Of a stretch of DNA of 64,000 nucleotides, positions 34,626-46,521 are shown one piece after another. The position numbers and the translations under genes were made by a program. The notes beneath the pieces were generated by a model. That model ran no database searches, was not told the origin of the DNA, and saw nothing but the letters and a program-made list of their open reading frames with translations. The stretch is from Lichenostomus cassidix. Its lineage: Eukaryota; Chordata; Aves; Passeriformes; Meliphagidae. Numbering within the stretch: position 1 is the stretch's first letter; every line of letters starts with the position of its first letter. The stretch spans positions 53,854,666 to 53,918,665 of the forward strand of contig CM039179.1 of the NCBI GenBank assembly GCA_008360975.2, given 5' to 3'.

Positions 34626-37600
34626 CATTTAGTGCACAGGAAGGGTTGGTTTCAATGAAAAAGAAATTCTATGTAAATGTGAATTCATATGATATTCATT
34701 TGAGTGCAAAAGGATTGTGATAATACTTTGACTGAGGTCATGTGCAAGAGCAAAATCTGCAACCCAGGGTGGCAACATGGCACTAATTTCTTCAGCAGTA
34801 GTAACACAGTGTGTGTGTATACATGGCTGGAAATACAGTGCCCCACAGCAGGCTGAACCACAGCCCTTCCTCTTTTGTCACAGTAATGCTAATGTAGACT
34901 TATCTCCTGTCTTTAATCTAGAATAACTCGTACCCTTGAAGCTGAGCCTTCTCAGATTTAATGGTTTTGAGCAGCAGGGCGTTTCACTCATGACCAAGTG
35001 GTGTTAAAATACACATCTGTAATCTGTGATACTATTTATAATAGATAATGCATGATAGTTCACCTTAATACAAGGATTGTTTTGATAAAGACTCTCTGAG
35101 TGTACATGGTGGACTTAGCTTTGCAGAAGAAAACAAAACAATTGGTTTGGGTGCTTGTCTCCAAACGTAAAGCATTTGTAGAGAGACCAGAATTTATCTC
35201 CAGATTAAAAAATTGAATGGCCTCATCAGTTTTAAAGATAATGTACTTTCTAGTGGATTGTCACGAATATCACAAATGCTGTGGGGGTTTATTTTTCTGG
35301 TTCTCTTTGTCTTTTTTTTGGTCCTCTATTAAATTTTTTCATTTGCATGAACTAAATAACAACTATGTTACAAAGCAAGAGTGTGCAGCAGTGACGCATG
35401 CCTTTTTAATAGAGAGAACCAACAATTTATGACAGGTAATAGCACAAAAGTTAAGTTTAACCCAGAGTAGCAAAGAAAAAAATCCTTTCAGAACTGTTTT
35501 TTCCACTACTGAATCTTGGGACCTGTTTGGATTTTGTTTTTTTCAGTGCAGCTAATACAACTTGTTCTAAGTGTTGTACTACTGGGACAAAGCTCATTTT
35601 CTCATGTAAAATTTACTAGTATTATGGGCCAGTGGTTATGAGTCATTAAGGATCTGAGGGTTTTGATACGATTGAAAAAGAATTGAAAGAAGCATACTAC
35701 AGAAATGGAAATATAAAAATCATGCTATATGCAAAATAAGATTAATCAATGGAACAAGATAAAAAGAGCCCCACTCTTTTAATCCTCCCTACAATTACCA
35801 AAATATGAATTCAAAATGTGTTTGACAAATGTGAAAAATTTTGGCAAATACCCATAACAGCATCACTAAAATAAAAAATAATGTCCCATTGCTCCTATGC
35901 TTCCAAAAAGTATATACCTTCCATTTTATCCTGCTCCTGACTGTCACATTGGTGACCATGAATGATAAAAAAGATGGACTCTAACTAACTGAGGTGTAGT
36001 CTCTTAAGTTTACATTTCCATTAATTTTTGGGTTTTTGGGTTTTTTTTTTCTTTTTGGAGAGGGGAAGAAGAAGTTCCATGAGTCTGTTGCAATCTATTA
36101 TTTACAGAAGGAAACACGTTTATAAAGGTTACACTTGTAATATGTATCTGCAGAAAGTAAAAAGTCTCCTGTTAGCTATCATGCTGTAATTTTCAATTAA
36201 ATTGATAATATACTGAAAAGGCAAAGGTTTTCATTTTAAATATATATTAAAAAAATAAATTGGGAAAATAACATACCAACAAATGCTCTACTAACAAAAT
36301 AATTCATATATCAAAATTTGAAATGCTATCCATTGCCTTTCTGCATTCTTTGGCTTGCATATTTTCACCCCTGGATGATCTTGCATTTTTGCTAACATAA
36401 ATTTGATTATGAATGCAAATAGGTTTGAACACAATTGCAGGATTTCCTGTCATTCCTGGTTATTTGTGATTACTAGTTGCATGTTGCATGGACTGTATTC
36501 ATACTATTTTCATTTTCTTTTTCCTCATTTGATCTAGTTATCCTAGAACTTTTTCACATCTCTCAGGAATATTTTGATTACATAAATAAAAGAGAATTTC
36601 GTGACCTCTTGTGATAAAGGAATACTTTACTGTGGCTGAAGAACTCTGTGATTTTGGCTGAATATGCACAAGCACTCTTAGGACTGAACAGTTGTATATT
36701 GACCATATATGATATTGGAATTGTAATTATTTGGAGAAGCTTTAGGCACAGGAAAATTGTTATTTGAAGAACCATTTAGGCAATAGACCAGTTGAGTTGA
36801 ACAGTGAATACTGACAGGTGTAGGTTTGCACCAGTATGACAATACTTTTGGACACTTTCAATAAAAGGAAAAAAGTTTCCAGGGTATATTAAACTTGTAC
36901 TTATATGCATTATTGTCAAACAGTGAAAGCAATCACTTAGTAAAATGGGCAGGTTTTTTCCCTTATTTTCCTGTGAAAGCAAAATGGCATGTGGCACAGT
37001 TTATTTCAGAGTGATGAACAGCACTGATGAACTTGTCAAAACAAATTCTCAGAACCTATTCTATGAATATTGCCATCTCATCACATACCTTTAATGGATG
37101 CTTGATACATATCACACACTTCTGGCTTTGGTATTTAGTTGCTAATGTAATACACTGATAATAAAGTCTTAAAAGATTTAGTTCTCAGGTTACTTTACAG
37201 ACAGATTCAATTTTATTGTCATTCACTGACATGAAAGGACACTAAAAAGGAAGATAAAATTTTATTTTTGTTCTTCATTCTGATGCAAGAAATCAGACAC
37301 AAATTGAACTGCCTCCAGTGCAGTTGTGTACTCTAAGGTTTCTTAATCCACATACTGCTTATCAAAATAATCAATTGGCTGTAAAAATGAACAATCATTA
37401 CTTACATAAGACCATACTTTTCTGCCTTTGCAGACAGAAATATAGGAGACCTCCATAGCCCCTTTTTTATAGCTGTGCATTATATTTTAAAGTGGTCCCA
37501 TATTTAAGTCAGAAGTTACTTTTCTGTAGCTAAGTTGTCTTAGTGTGTTGTGCATATAATACGTAGATGCAGGATGAGATAAGTGCTGTCTTGAATTGTG

Positions 37601-39128
37601 ACTTCTTCAGTTTCAATGTCATAACAGTGTAAAATCATTTCAATGAAGTACTGTAACTTAAAGAATCTATGGTGGTTAGAAGGTAGAATGTGCTCAATAA
37701 TTGCTTTGCTAGCAAATAATTTCCAGTCCTGATTTTAATTTACAGTGTTGGTTTCTTTTTTCTTTTAAATATTGCCAACAGTAACATAATGCTCTTATTT
37801 TACAATTATGCAATTTGCACACTTAATATACTTTTTCTCATACTTATCATCTGAACCTAATTAAAGAACTTTTATAAATCTTAAGCAGTAGTTATTTCCA
37901 TAATGAGTAAACAGTACTGAATATTTCTTTTGACTCTAGTCTCTTGAATATATTACAAATAACTGTAGCTGAAAGAATTGTCATCTTTTTAGTCCATTTT
38001 TCTTATGCCTTATAAATACAAAACATGAGCATTTTATTTTCTGTTAAATTAAGGTTTATGTTCTGATACAAGACAACTGCTAAGGTTAAAAACTGATTAG
38101 TTACTGTATTGAATCTTCTGTTGATAGTTAAATACTCTGAAAGACTGCATTACTAAGTTTCACAGTATATCTACAATAATAATGAACACCTTATGAAATA
38201 TCTAATAATTTAAATACTCCATTTAGAGACAAAATTAAATAGAAAAGGTCAAATTGCATAATTGAATGTCAGTTTCTAAAAGCTATTGAAGCTTTTGTGA
38301 GTTTACAAATTGAGTGATTTGAACTGTATATTTTATGAAATTATTTTTTTCACTGTGTGACAATAATGCATATAATTACAAGTTTAAGGTTCTATAGAAA
38401 CTTTCTTTCCTTTATTAAAAATACCTCAAAATATTGTCATACTAGCACAAATCTAACAAAAATAACCAAACCAAACCCAAAAGAGAAACCCCTACAAATA
38501 TTGCCATGCTAAATCAAAAATTAAACAACCCCCCACTGGTTTAGTATGAGCATAGCAGAATCCTTTAAGCACTTCCTCCCTAGGTGCCTCAGTTTTCTGT
38601 CTGTCAAAACCTATGTATTTTGCCTTCATTATTAGCCAGCTTAATATATGGGTCTCATACGGCACACAGCAGGTTATCTTGGATGTTAGTCAGGACAGCT
38701 TTTCATCTGCACTAAGAGTGCAGAAATAATCATCCCGGAGGGATGGACACAAAGGAGACTTAAACAAGATAGTATATATGCATTTGACTGTGTGATGTTT
38801 CACTCAATTCAGTCTGACAAGAAAAGTATTTAAGAACTGAAAAAACCTCTTTTTTCTGCAGGGAAATGATTTTAATAAAGGAAAAAATAACAGAAATTTT
38901 CTTTTAAAAGTGTGCTGTCATCCATTTATTATACTAACACAATACATCTTCATTGCAAGGCTGGAGAAAAAATGAATCACACACAAAATTTGGGTAAGCA
39001 TGTGACTCTTGCACTACATCTGCATTGGGAATAGAAGCAGAGCTAAATAATGAACTCATGATTTCTGGATTTTTCTGCAAACATAAGAAGCTATAAGATA
39101 AAACCATAAAAAAAGAAGCAAAAGGAGA
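34626..39128. other. Noncoding stretch
   Basis: Unique AT-rich sequence. No recognised genes, RNAs or transposons. A T-run with GGGTTTTT words lies near 36030-36055 and a short A/C tract at 38458-38490. Frames reach 73 codons only. Confidence 0.55.
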
Positions 39129-39172
39129 GATTGGACTAGATGATCTTGAGGGCCTTTTCCAACCTTAATCAC
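39129..39172 (+). mobile_element. CR1 3' end fragment
   Basis: GATTGGACTAGATGATCTTG followed by AGGGCCTTTTCCAACCTTAA is the signature of the last 40 or so bases of bird CR1 elements. The octamer tail itself is missing (only ATCAC follows), and nothing upstream is recognisable, so this is a tiny 5'-truncated copy. Confidence 0.85.
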
Positions 39173-42100
39173 ATAAAATCCCTGTCTGAATTTTAAGGGG
39201 TATCTCCAGAAATAACAGAAGTGCCTCAAAGAATATAATATACATTATCTCTCTTCTCATAATTTCTAATTCTAGCAATTCTAGAAGTGTGACAAGTCAT
39301 ACTTCTAATGACATATGGATAAAACTAATTTAGAACAGAATGCAAGTGCCAGAATGAAGTGCCTGTAATACATAAAAGTGATAAATAACAGTATAACTCA
39401 TCTTATGGGTAGAGAAGGGTCTGGTTTAGTGTTCCAGGCCATTTCATTACACAGTGAGAACTGTGGTTGGATATAAATTCACTTTGAAGAAACGCAGATG
39501 GAAATTAGACCACATACTGAAATATATGCTAGGGGGAATTTGAAGGTGTCTAATAAGGATTAAATAAAAAAGAACAAACAAACCCACCCAATTTTTACTG
39601 TAGATATTGATATTTTTATGCATGTTGCCTTGCTTTACAATGGCATAAGTAATTACCCCATAGATCCCTTACAGTCATGAGGTCTCAATATGTTTGGAAG
39701 AGATGGAATACTTTAACTCTATTCCTGTGAGCCAGATGAACAATAAGTTAAATTGGTTTATATTTTAAAACATAATTTTATGTCTATGGAGGAATTTTTA
39801 CTTGCAAATATGCTTGCACTGGGATCCCTAAAGAGCATGACATTTGTTTTCAATACTTCAGGAAGAAAATAGCCTGAAGTTTTGCACTTTCCCTCTGATT
39901 CTAAAACGATAAGAAACAGTTTGCACTTCAAGTACTGGTAGGGCATTTTTGCTTCTTACTTTGCTATTTTATTTGCCCTCTTTTCTCCTCAGACATCTAC
40001 TTTCAACCCATAGCTAGAAAAATAAATCAGATCTCCACTGAGATCCCATTTCTACTTGTAGATACAACTGACGCATAAAATAATAAAAAAAAATCTAGAA
40101 AACAGTTTTTCAGCTATAGGGTCTGGAACTAGAAGATAGTTTTAATAGCTCTATTAAAGTTGTCATGTAGAGCCAGGTGCTTCTCTAACACTATTGAACT
40201 TTAAACCTTTTTTATTATCATAGTAGGTTTCCCATTCTAAACACCCCTGCTTTTAGTTTCTTATACAGAAAATCACACCATTTCAGTTTCATATACAGTA
40301 TACTTTACCCTGATTAAGAATGTTCCTGCAGTCAGTTCTAGGGGAGATTGTTCGAAAACCTGCCAAAAGATAAATTGAAGTTAGGTAAAGCAAATAAACT
40401 GTATGAAGCTACCTGCAATATTTAAGGGGATTAGTGGGTGCTTTTTTCACCTTTTTTTTCCTCAAAAAAACAACAAAAAATAAAATCTTATATAGTTTTT
40501 AAATTATATGGATTTTTAAATTTGCACACAAATGAGAGAATAATTGTTTTGGTAAGAAATCCAAGCATTATGGAAGATATTCCCTGGAATAGGACGTCAG
40601 CCAGTTAAGCAGAAAATTGTGAAATTAAAATTAAGCACTGATTAGGCACAGTAACAGAATTTCTAAGTGGAAATTTATACATTTCATGATATCTCTTCCC
40701 ATTTGAAAATAAATTTCCATTTTGCTATAAATCTCAACAATTGTAATCTCTCCCCTCTATGCATTGATAGAACTTTGTGTGACATAACTGCAAAAAAGTT
40801 CTTCTTGTTCCACTTTTACAGATTGAGTTTATAAGGTTTCAAAAGGAGAGAAAAAGTCAATTTTTAAAAATTATTATCTCAAAATTCCAACTTATCTCTA
40901 TAAGTTCTCTTTATAATCAAGTATCAACACATTTTTATACGACTGTCACTAGAAAATGTTACCTTCCAGAGATTTTTCCTTCTCAAATATGATTTCCCTA
41001 TGTTGATAAAAGTATGCAAACATCCTGATTCTTTATATATATATACCTCTCATAATATCAAATACAGCATTTAAATGAATAGCATATACTTATCAGTATG
41101 GGTATTCCATTTATGAAATTAAAGTGATAGCTGCATAATCACAGTGCATTTACTTAGTTTTTAAAATTAGCATTTTATGATTAAATAAATTAGTACCCAT
41201 TATTGAACTGTGCAAAGTAAACATTGGCTAAGAAATTAGCAGACAATTATGTATTATAAAATGATATGTGATATGAAGACATTATATTTAAGCATCATTA
41301 AACCCCAAAGAAAATAATAAATATGGAAATGAAAGACTGGAGTGAATGAAATTAAATGCTTTAATTGTGTATATTTGTCTTACTGGTTTTATGCTATTAT
41401 TCCTGATCACAAAATCCAGGCCTTTCATTATAACTCAAAATTCACATGAATCACTGTAAATAAGGAAATCACAAAATTGACTATACATGTGTTTGTAGCT
41501 GAAACTCAGAACTGAATTTTACAAAATTATGTTTTTTATAAACCTGCCTTCAATACAGAATGGAATTAAAACCTTTTACAGAAAAATTGTAATCGGCAAA
41601 TTGTAAAATTAGTTCTTAAAGCATTTCCATTTACATATAAATTTTGATACAACAAAAAATGGTTTATACAACTAATTTCGAAAATGATTATTGACTTCAA
41701 TTTTCAGCCTTATATGAAATCATCCATTGGGGTAGTAGAAAGACATCTATGTCCTTAACGGAGGTGATCCTTATATAAGGATCTTGCTTCTGCACACTTA
41801 TTTGAAGTCCATATTCTTACACCTTACTCTAATATTTAGTGTTCTGAAATAATGAATAATCAGATTACTGAAAAATCTTTGTGGGAATGGCTTCCACAAC
41901 GTACAAATCTGTGGTGATATAGACTGGCTTTTTAAAAAAGAGAGTCTGTGTACTGACTTCAGGAGATTACATACCCTAGAGTTTCTTTTTATTCTCTTAG
42001 GGACTGTTTAAGGATTTGGTAGTTCTTTTGGAAAATAAAGAAACTACTTCTGTTCATATCTTTATGCACTCTTCTTGCCCTGGATGGAAATTGTTTCTGT

Positions 42101-43472
42101 CCTATTCTCAGAGACTGTACACCTCTGTCTTCTCTTCCAGTCCTCAGCTTGTGTCTACTTGGAGCTACTTGGTATGCTCAGCAGATTGCAAGGTGCCTTA
42201 CAAAGGACTAACAGTAGCTTAAATTTGTGATCTGTAGTCAGAAGAAGCTATTCAGAGGATTTTACAGATTTTTCTAGCTACCTAAAGTAAGTCAAAGTCC
42301 AAGTAGCACTTGCTAAATATAGAAAATTGTTTACTTTTCTCCGGTATTTAGGTGTAAAGCAGGGCTAAATGAGAATTCAACAAAAATCTTCTTGAGTTCA
42401 CACTAAATAATGTCTTAGGAAACAGTGAGATTTTCTTTCTTCAGGCACTATCCAAGGTATTTGTTCCAGCAATTTTTAAACATCCTCTCAACGATACCTC
42501 CGGAAAAAGAAACACAGTGTCTCTGAAGAAAGTAGAGCTTGTTGCATTGCCTATTGCAGAACTACTGAAAATAGGTCTGGACCTGAAAATGCAGAGAAAT
42601 AAGAAAAAATATTTTTTCCTATTTTCTTTTTCTCAATACCTATTTTTGCTTTTCTGCCTTGGGTTTTCCTAGGATGTAGTTATATAAAGATTCCACGGGA
42701 ATGAATTGAACCTCTCAGGGACACCTCATCAGAAAAGCAGAGCTACTTCCAGCCTTGTGAAATGGTGGCAGGGAATGCTCAGTAACCTAATGCCATTCAT
42801 TTATTTAAAAGAAGAATACAAGTGCTAGCAATCCCAAAGGACATTCAGCTCCTTAATGGAACCTCCTGATCAACAGACCAAACACTCCTGGACACCTCTT
42901 AATCCATGATCAGGATATTAATTTATAAGATAGAAAATCTACCTTTTAATCCATACTGCAAATCAAGTAAGAAGAATGATTAAAAGCAGTTCTCTCACAG
43001 CTTTAGTGAATACCTCTATATTCATTGTTCTTCACATTTGGTTTTTTTTTTAGTACCTAATCCTTTGCTTTGGGGAAGCAGATTTTCTTTTCCTTGTTCC
43101 CTTTTTTCATGTTTCTCAAAAGCAGTTAAAATGTTCCAAATAGAAGGAAAGCATTTTGGGTATATTTAAAAGCAGCTTACTCCATTGCTGAAAGAAATTC
43201 CCATTTTTTTTAAATGAAAGAAAAATCAGTTTCATTTTTCTCCCAGATACCTATGTCTTTTTCAGAGTTTAATTTAGTTTTGTTGGTTTGGTTATTGTTA
43301 TTTCCCAATGAATATTTTAAAACCTAGTTGATTTACATGTTAATTTATCATTTTGGCAAATTCTGAGAAGGCAAACTATTCATTAATTTCTATCGGTGGC
43401 AGAAATTCAAACCCTGTGTCAGCAGATACGAGATAGGCCAGTTGTGGAAAGGATCAATATTTTTTTTCTCTT
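39173..43472. other. Noncoding stretch
   Basis: AT-rich; no recognised repeats or genes. 41080-41650 is rich in TAAT, ATTA and TGCATAAT words and could hold conserved noncoding sequence, which cannot be tested here. Confidence 0.5.
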
Positions 43473-43564
43473 CCTCTCCTCTCCTCTCCTCTCCTCTCCT
43501 CTCCTCTCCTCTCCTCTCCTCTCCTCTCCTCTCCTCTCCTCTCCTCTCCTCTCCTCTCCTCTCC
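43473..43564 (+). repeat. (CTCCT)n pentanucleotide satellite, about 18 copies
   Basis: A pure array of a pyrimidine pentamer (AGGAG on the other strand), 92 bases without interruption. The long Ser/Leu/Pro-rich and Arg/Glu/Gly-rich frames on the two strands here are read-through of the array and are not genes. Homopurine/homopyrimidine arrays of this length can adopt triplex forms and are expected to vary in length between individuals. Confidence 0.98.
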
Positions 43565-43565
43565 C

Positions 43566-43611
43566 ATTCAAAGGAGAATGTGGAATTCTCCTTCCACATC
43601 TTCCTTTGAAT
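43566..43611. repeat. Imperfect hairpin beside the CTCCT array
   Basis: Arms at 43566-43585 (ATTCAAAGGAGAATGTGGAA) and 43592-43611 (TTCCACATCTTCCTTTGAAT) pair at 18 of 20 positions around a 6-base loop. The two mismatches are adjacent. The left arm starts one base after the satellite ends. Confidence 0.9.
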
Positions 43612-44587
43612 TTGTTGGATGCCACTCTAAAAGAGTCAAGAGTTCAAAATTTAATGTTCTAATAAAAGTATGCAACCTGAAGTGAGACATATGAAATGAT
43701 ACTGCATCATCACTAAAGTGAATCCACCAGATATCCTATACATTACAGTGAACAATTTCAAATCTCATCTTCCTACAGCACTCAAAGTGAAATGAAGCTG
43801 AATAGAACAAATCCTGATTTTTCACATTTGCTGTTATTAAAGAATGGAACAAAGTAGTGCCAAGGGGAATAAGAGAATAAAGCTATGGCTATTCAGTTGT
43901 GAAGAAAGTAAATTAATAAAACTAACCTCATTTCTTTTGTACATGCTTTCAATTGATGCCCCGGAGAACAATTCCCTTTATAGGAAAAAAGGGTGGGGAA
44001 TGGACAATAGAAGCTATTGCTGTATCTTGCCTCAGTGCTATTGACAAATTGTATATCAGCATCAGATAATAGGATGTAATATTTTTTATTTGAGCTACAC
44101 TTTTACATATCTTCAGCTGAGCCTCCCTGATATTTATTTTTCCCATGGCTTTTCCACAATGTTTGATGGAAACTTTTGAAGTTTGTATTGTGAAACAAGG
44201 TTTAAACCCTGGAAAGGAGGCAATGTTCATGATGGAACAGGAACCATGTAAGGCAAATAGGTTTTTAAAACTAATGTCTGTAACACATTATATTTTAGAT
44301 TCCCGTGAAATATGAAATCTTTCTTAATTTTTCTGGGCATATGCTAACACAACTGTACTTCAAAAAAATCTCTTATGTATTTTCATAAACTGAACCTTTT
44401 TTTTTCCTGAACTATAAGTATATAAGTAAATTTAGCTTAATCATACAATATTTATAGGGAGTCCACAAAGGCTGAAGCTATCAATCACTTGCTGATCATA
44501 TTTAAGTAATATGAAGTAAATGAATATTGCAGCCAAAGGTATTTTGGGTAGAGTGCAAATTTCTTTTGTCCAACAGAACCATATTTT
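43612..44587. other. Noncoding stretch
   Basis: No recognised elements. A minus frame of 93 codons (43949-44230) overlaps a plus frame of 66 codons (43844-44044); neither has a recognisable motif. Confidence 0.45.
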
Positions 44588-44790
44588 GAGATAGGTAGGA
44601 GAATTTTGCAACAGTTAACAAAGGAAGACTGACCAATGTCATCTACCCAGAGTTCTGTAAGGTCTTTGACACAGCTCCACACAACTTCCTTTTTGCAAAG
44701 TTGGAAAGACATGGATTTGAAAGGTACACTGGTCAATGGATGAAGAATTGGCTGGACAAAAGTAAACTGAGACAAATGGGAACAAAAATT
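44588..44790 (+). pseudogene. CR1 ORF2 reverse-transcriptase fragment
   Basis: Plus-strand translation from about 44639 reads [20 protein letters not shown] and continues to a WMKNWL block, matching the CR1 RT region in which the catalytic F-D-T-V-P-H segment occurs (here FDTAPH). The DNA just upstream (GGTAGGAGAATTTTGCAACA, then GACTGACCAATGTC) also fits CR1. Only about 200 bases survive, flanked by unrelated sequence, so no functional protein is encoded. Confidence 0.85.
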
Positions 44791-45814
44791 GACACCAGTT
44801 ACACTATAAAAGATCAGTGTCCAGCTAAGAAAATTTTATTTCACGTTAATTTTTATGACAATGATTGAAAATGTTGGTCATATTGGCATTAGTAAAATGC
44901 CACATAGTTTGGTGTGGAATGCTGGCTTTGTAAATGAGTAATAAAATAACCCAAATATAGGTCTGTTTTGTGGGTTTGGATTTCTTTGTAGGTACATTCT
45001 TCTCCCTCAGCCTTGTTTACTTCTGTCTAGACCCAAGATAACTGGACAATAGTGTCATATTTATCGTATCTCAAGTTCCCTTAGGCTGATTAGCTCACAG
45101 TCCAAAGTTCCAGTCAGAAGGCATATCCAGGGAGGGGTGGGCTTCTGTGATTGCACCGTCTTTATCCAGTTCTGCCATAATGGGCAAGAAGTCCTTCATA
45201 ACAATGTTTAAGCAATTAACCATAACACTTCTGTCTCTCACACCATTACAATAAATTACGGTTTTGCTCCAATACACTACAAACTCAATGTGCTATTATT
45301 CTTTTTAATTTTTTTATATATCTATACGGAAACTATGTAAAATTATGGTTGTTGCACTTTGCTTGATTAGGGTTTGTTTAACATAATTTATAAATTTGTT
45401 AGGAGTTTTGAGCTAGCTATTTAATTATGTGTGTAATGTCAAGTTGCATGCAGAGAATGCTGGTTTTGAAAATATACTGTGTTCAAACAAAATTGTTTCT
45501 TGCAAAAACAGTGATGTTTATGGCTGACCATGAAACCATGGCTTTCAATTCACTTTTGTTGGGTTTTTTCCTAATTTCTTAGAAAAAGATGGGATTAACA
45601 ATATACACAAAACTCAGTCCTTTCACAAGGTCTTGGAAACTGAGAAGTGAATAGATGCACTAAAATTACTGATTTAGCTGTAATATATGTAATAGAACTA
45701 TAAAATAGAGGTATAATAAATCATTTTATAGTATTGTATTACCTGCAGATGTTTCTTGCATTAAGAACTTCTTTTACTTCCAGAATAACATCAGGTAAAA
45801 ATTCATAATTAGGT
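44791..45814. other. Unassigned block between two CR1 pieces
   Basis: About 1 kb without CR1 similarity that separates two same-strand CR1 fragments. It includes a 60-codon minus frame at 45095-45277 that reads protein-like (KDFLPIMAELDKDGAITEAH within it) but is unrecognised. The block could be an insertion into a single old CR1, or the two CR1 pieces could be separate events. Confidence 0.4.
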
Positions 45815-46521
45815 TCTATAAGACTAAATGATGGATCCTGCACTTGTGTCAGAACAACCCCAATAGCACTGTGCTGGGGGCAGAGTGGCTGGAAATCTGT
45901 CCAGAAGAAAAGCACCTGGGAGTGCTGATCAACAGCAGCTGAACATGAGACAGCAATGCTGCAGTGGCCAAGAAGGCCAATAGTGTGGCCAGCAGGACCA
46001 GGGCAGGGATTGTGCCCCTGTGCTTGGCGATGGTGAGTGCCGTGTTTGGTTCTGGGCCCCTCGCTACAAGAAGGACATTGAGGTGCTGGAGTGGCTCCAG
46101 AGAAGGCCAAGGAAGCTGACAAAGGGTGTAGAGAGAGAATTGTTTGAGGAGCTGTTGAGGGAGCTGGAGTGGTTTGGCCTGGAGAAAAGGAAGAGTCAGG
46201 GGAGACCTTATCTCTCTCGACAGCTACCTGAAAGGATGTTTGGGGAGGAAGGGCACAGTTTCTTTTCCCAGGCAGTTAGTGAGAGGACATAATGTCCAGG
46301 ATAGACATCAGGAAGAATTTCTTCATGGAAAGAGTTGTGAAGCACTGGAACTCACTGTCCAGGGAAATGGGGGAGTCATGATTCCTGGAAGAGCTGAAGA
46401 AATGACTGAACATGACACAGTGTTGTGGTTTAATTTGCATGGTGGTGTTCAATTAAAGGTTAGATTTCTTGATCTTGGAGGTCCTTTCCAACCACAATTA
46501 TTCAATGATTCTCTGAACCTC
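45815..46521 (+). mobile_element. CR1 LINE, 5'-truncated copy (about 0.7 kb)
   Basis: The largest CR1 piece in the window. In order on the plus strand are the end of ORF2 (GGATCCTGCACTTGTGTCAG, then AACAACCCCAATAG), a GCTGATCAACAGCAGCTGAA block, TTTGGTTCTGGGCCCCTCGC, ACATTGAGGTGCTGGAGTGG, CAGGAAGAATTTCTTCATGG, AGTTGTGAAGCACTGGAACT and a terminal GATCTTGGAGGTCCTTTCCA block. A degraded tail ATTCAATGATTCTCTGA follows. The reading frame is broken by stops. The long frames of 127 codons (minus, 45739-46122), 90 codons (plus, 46020-46292) and 130 codons (plus, 46174-46566) are products of this element's GC-rich sequence and are not genes. Confidence 0.95.

Noticed and set aside
43390..43662. Long Ser/Leu/Pro-rich and Arg/Glu/Gly-rich proteins on both strands
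   Set aside because: They are translations of the CTCCT pentanucleotide array, whose period keeps several frames open.
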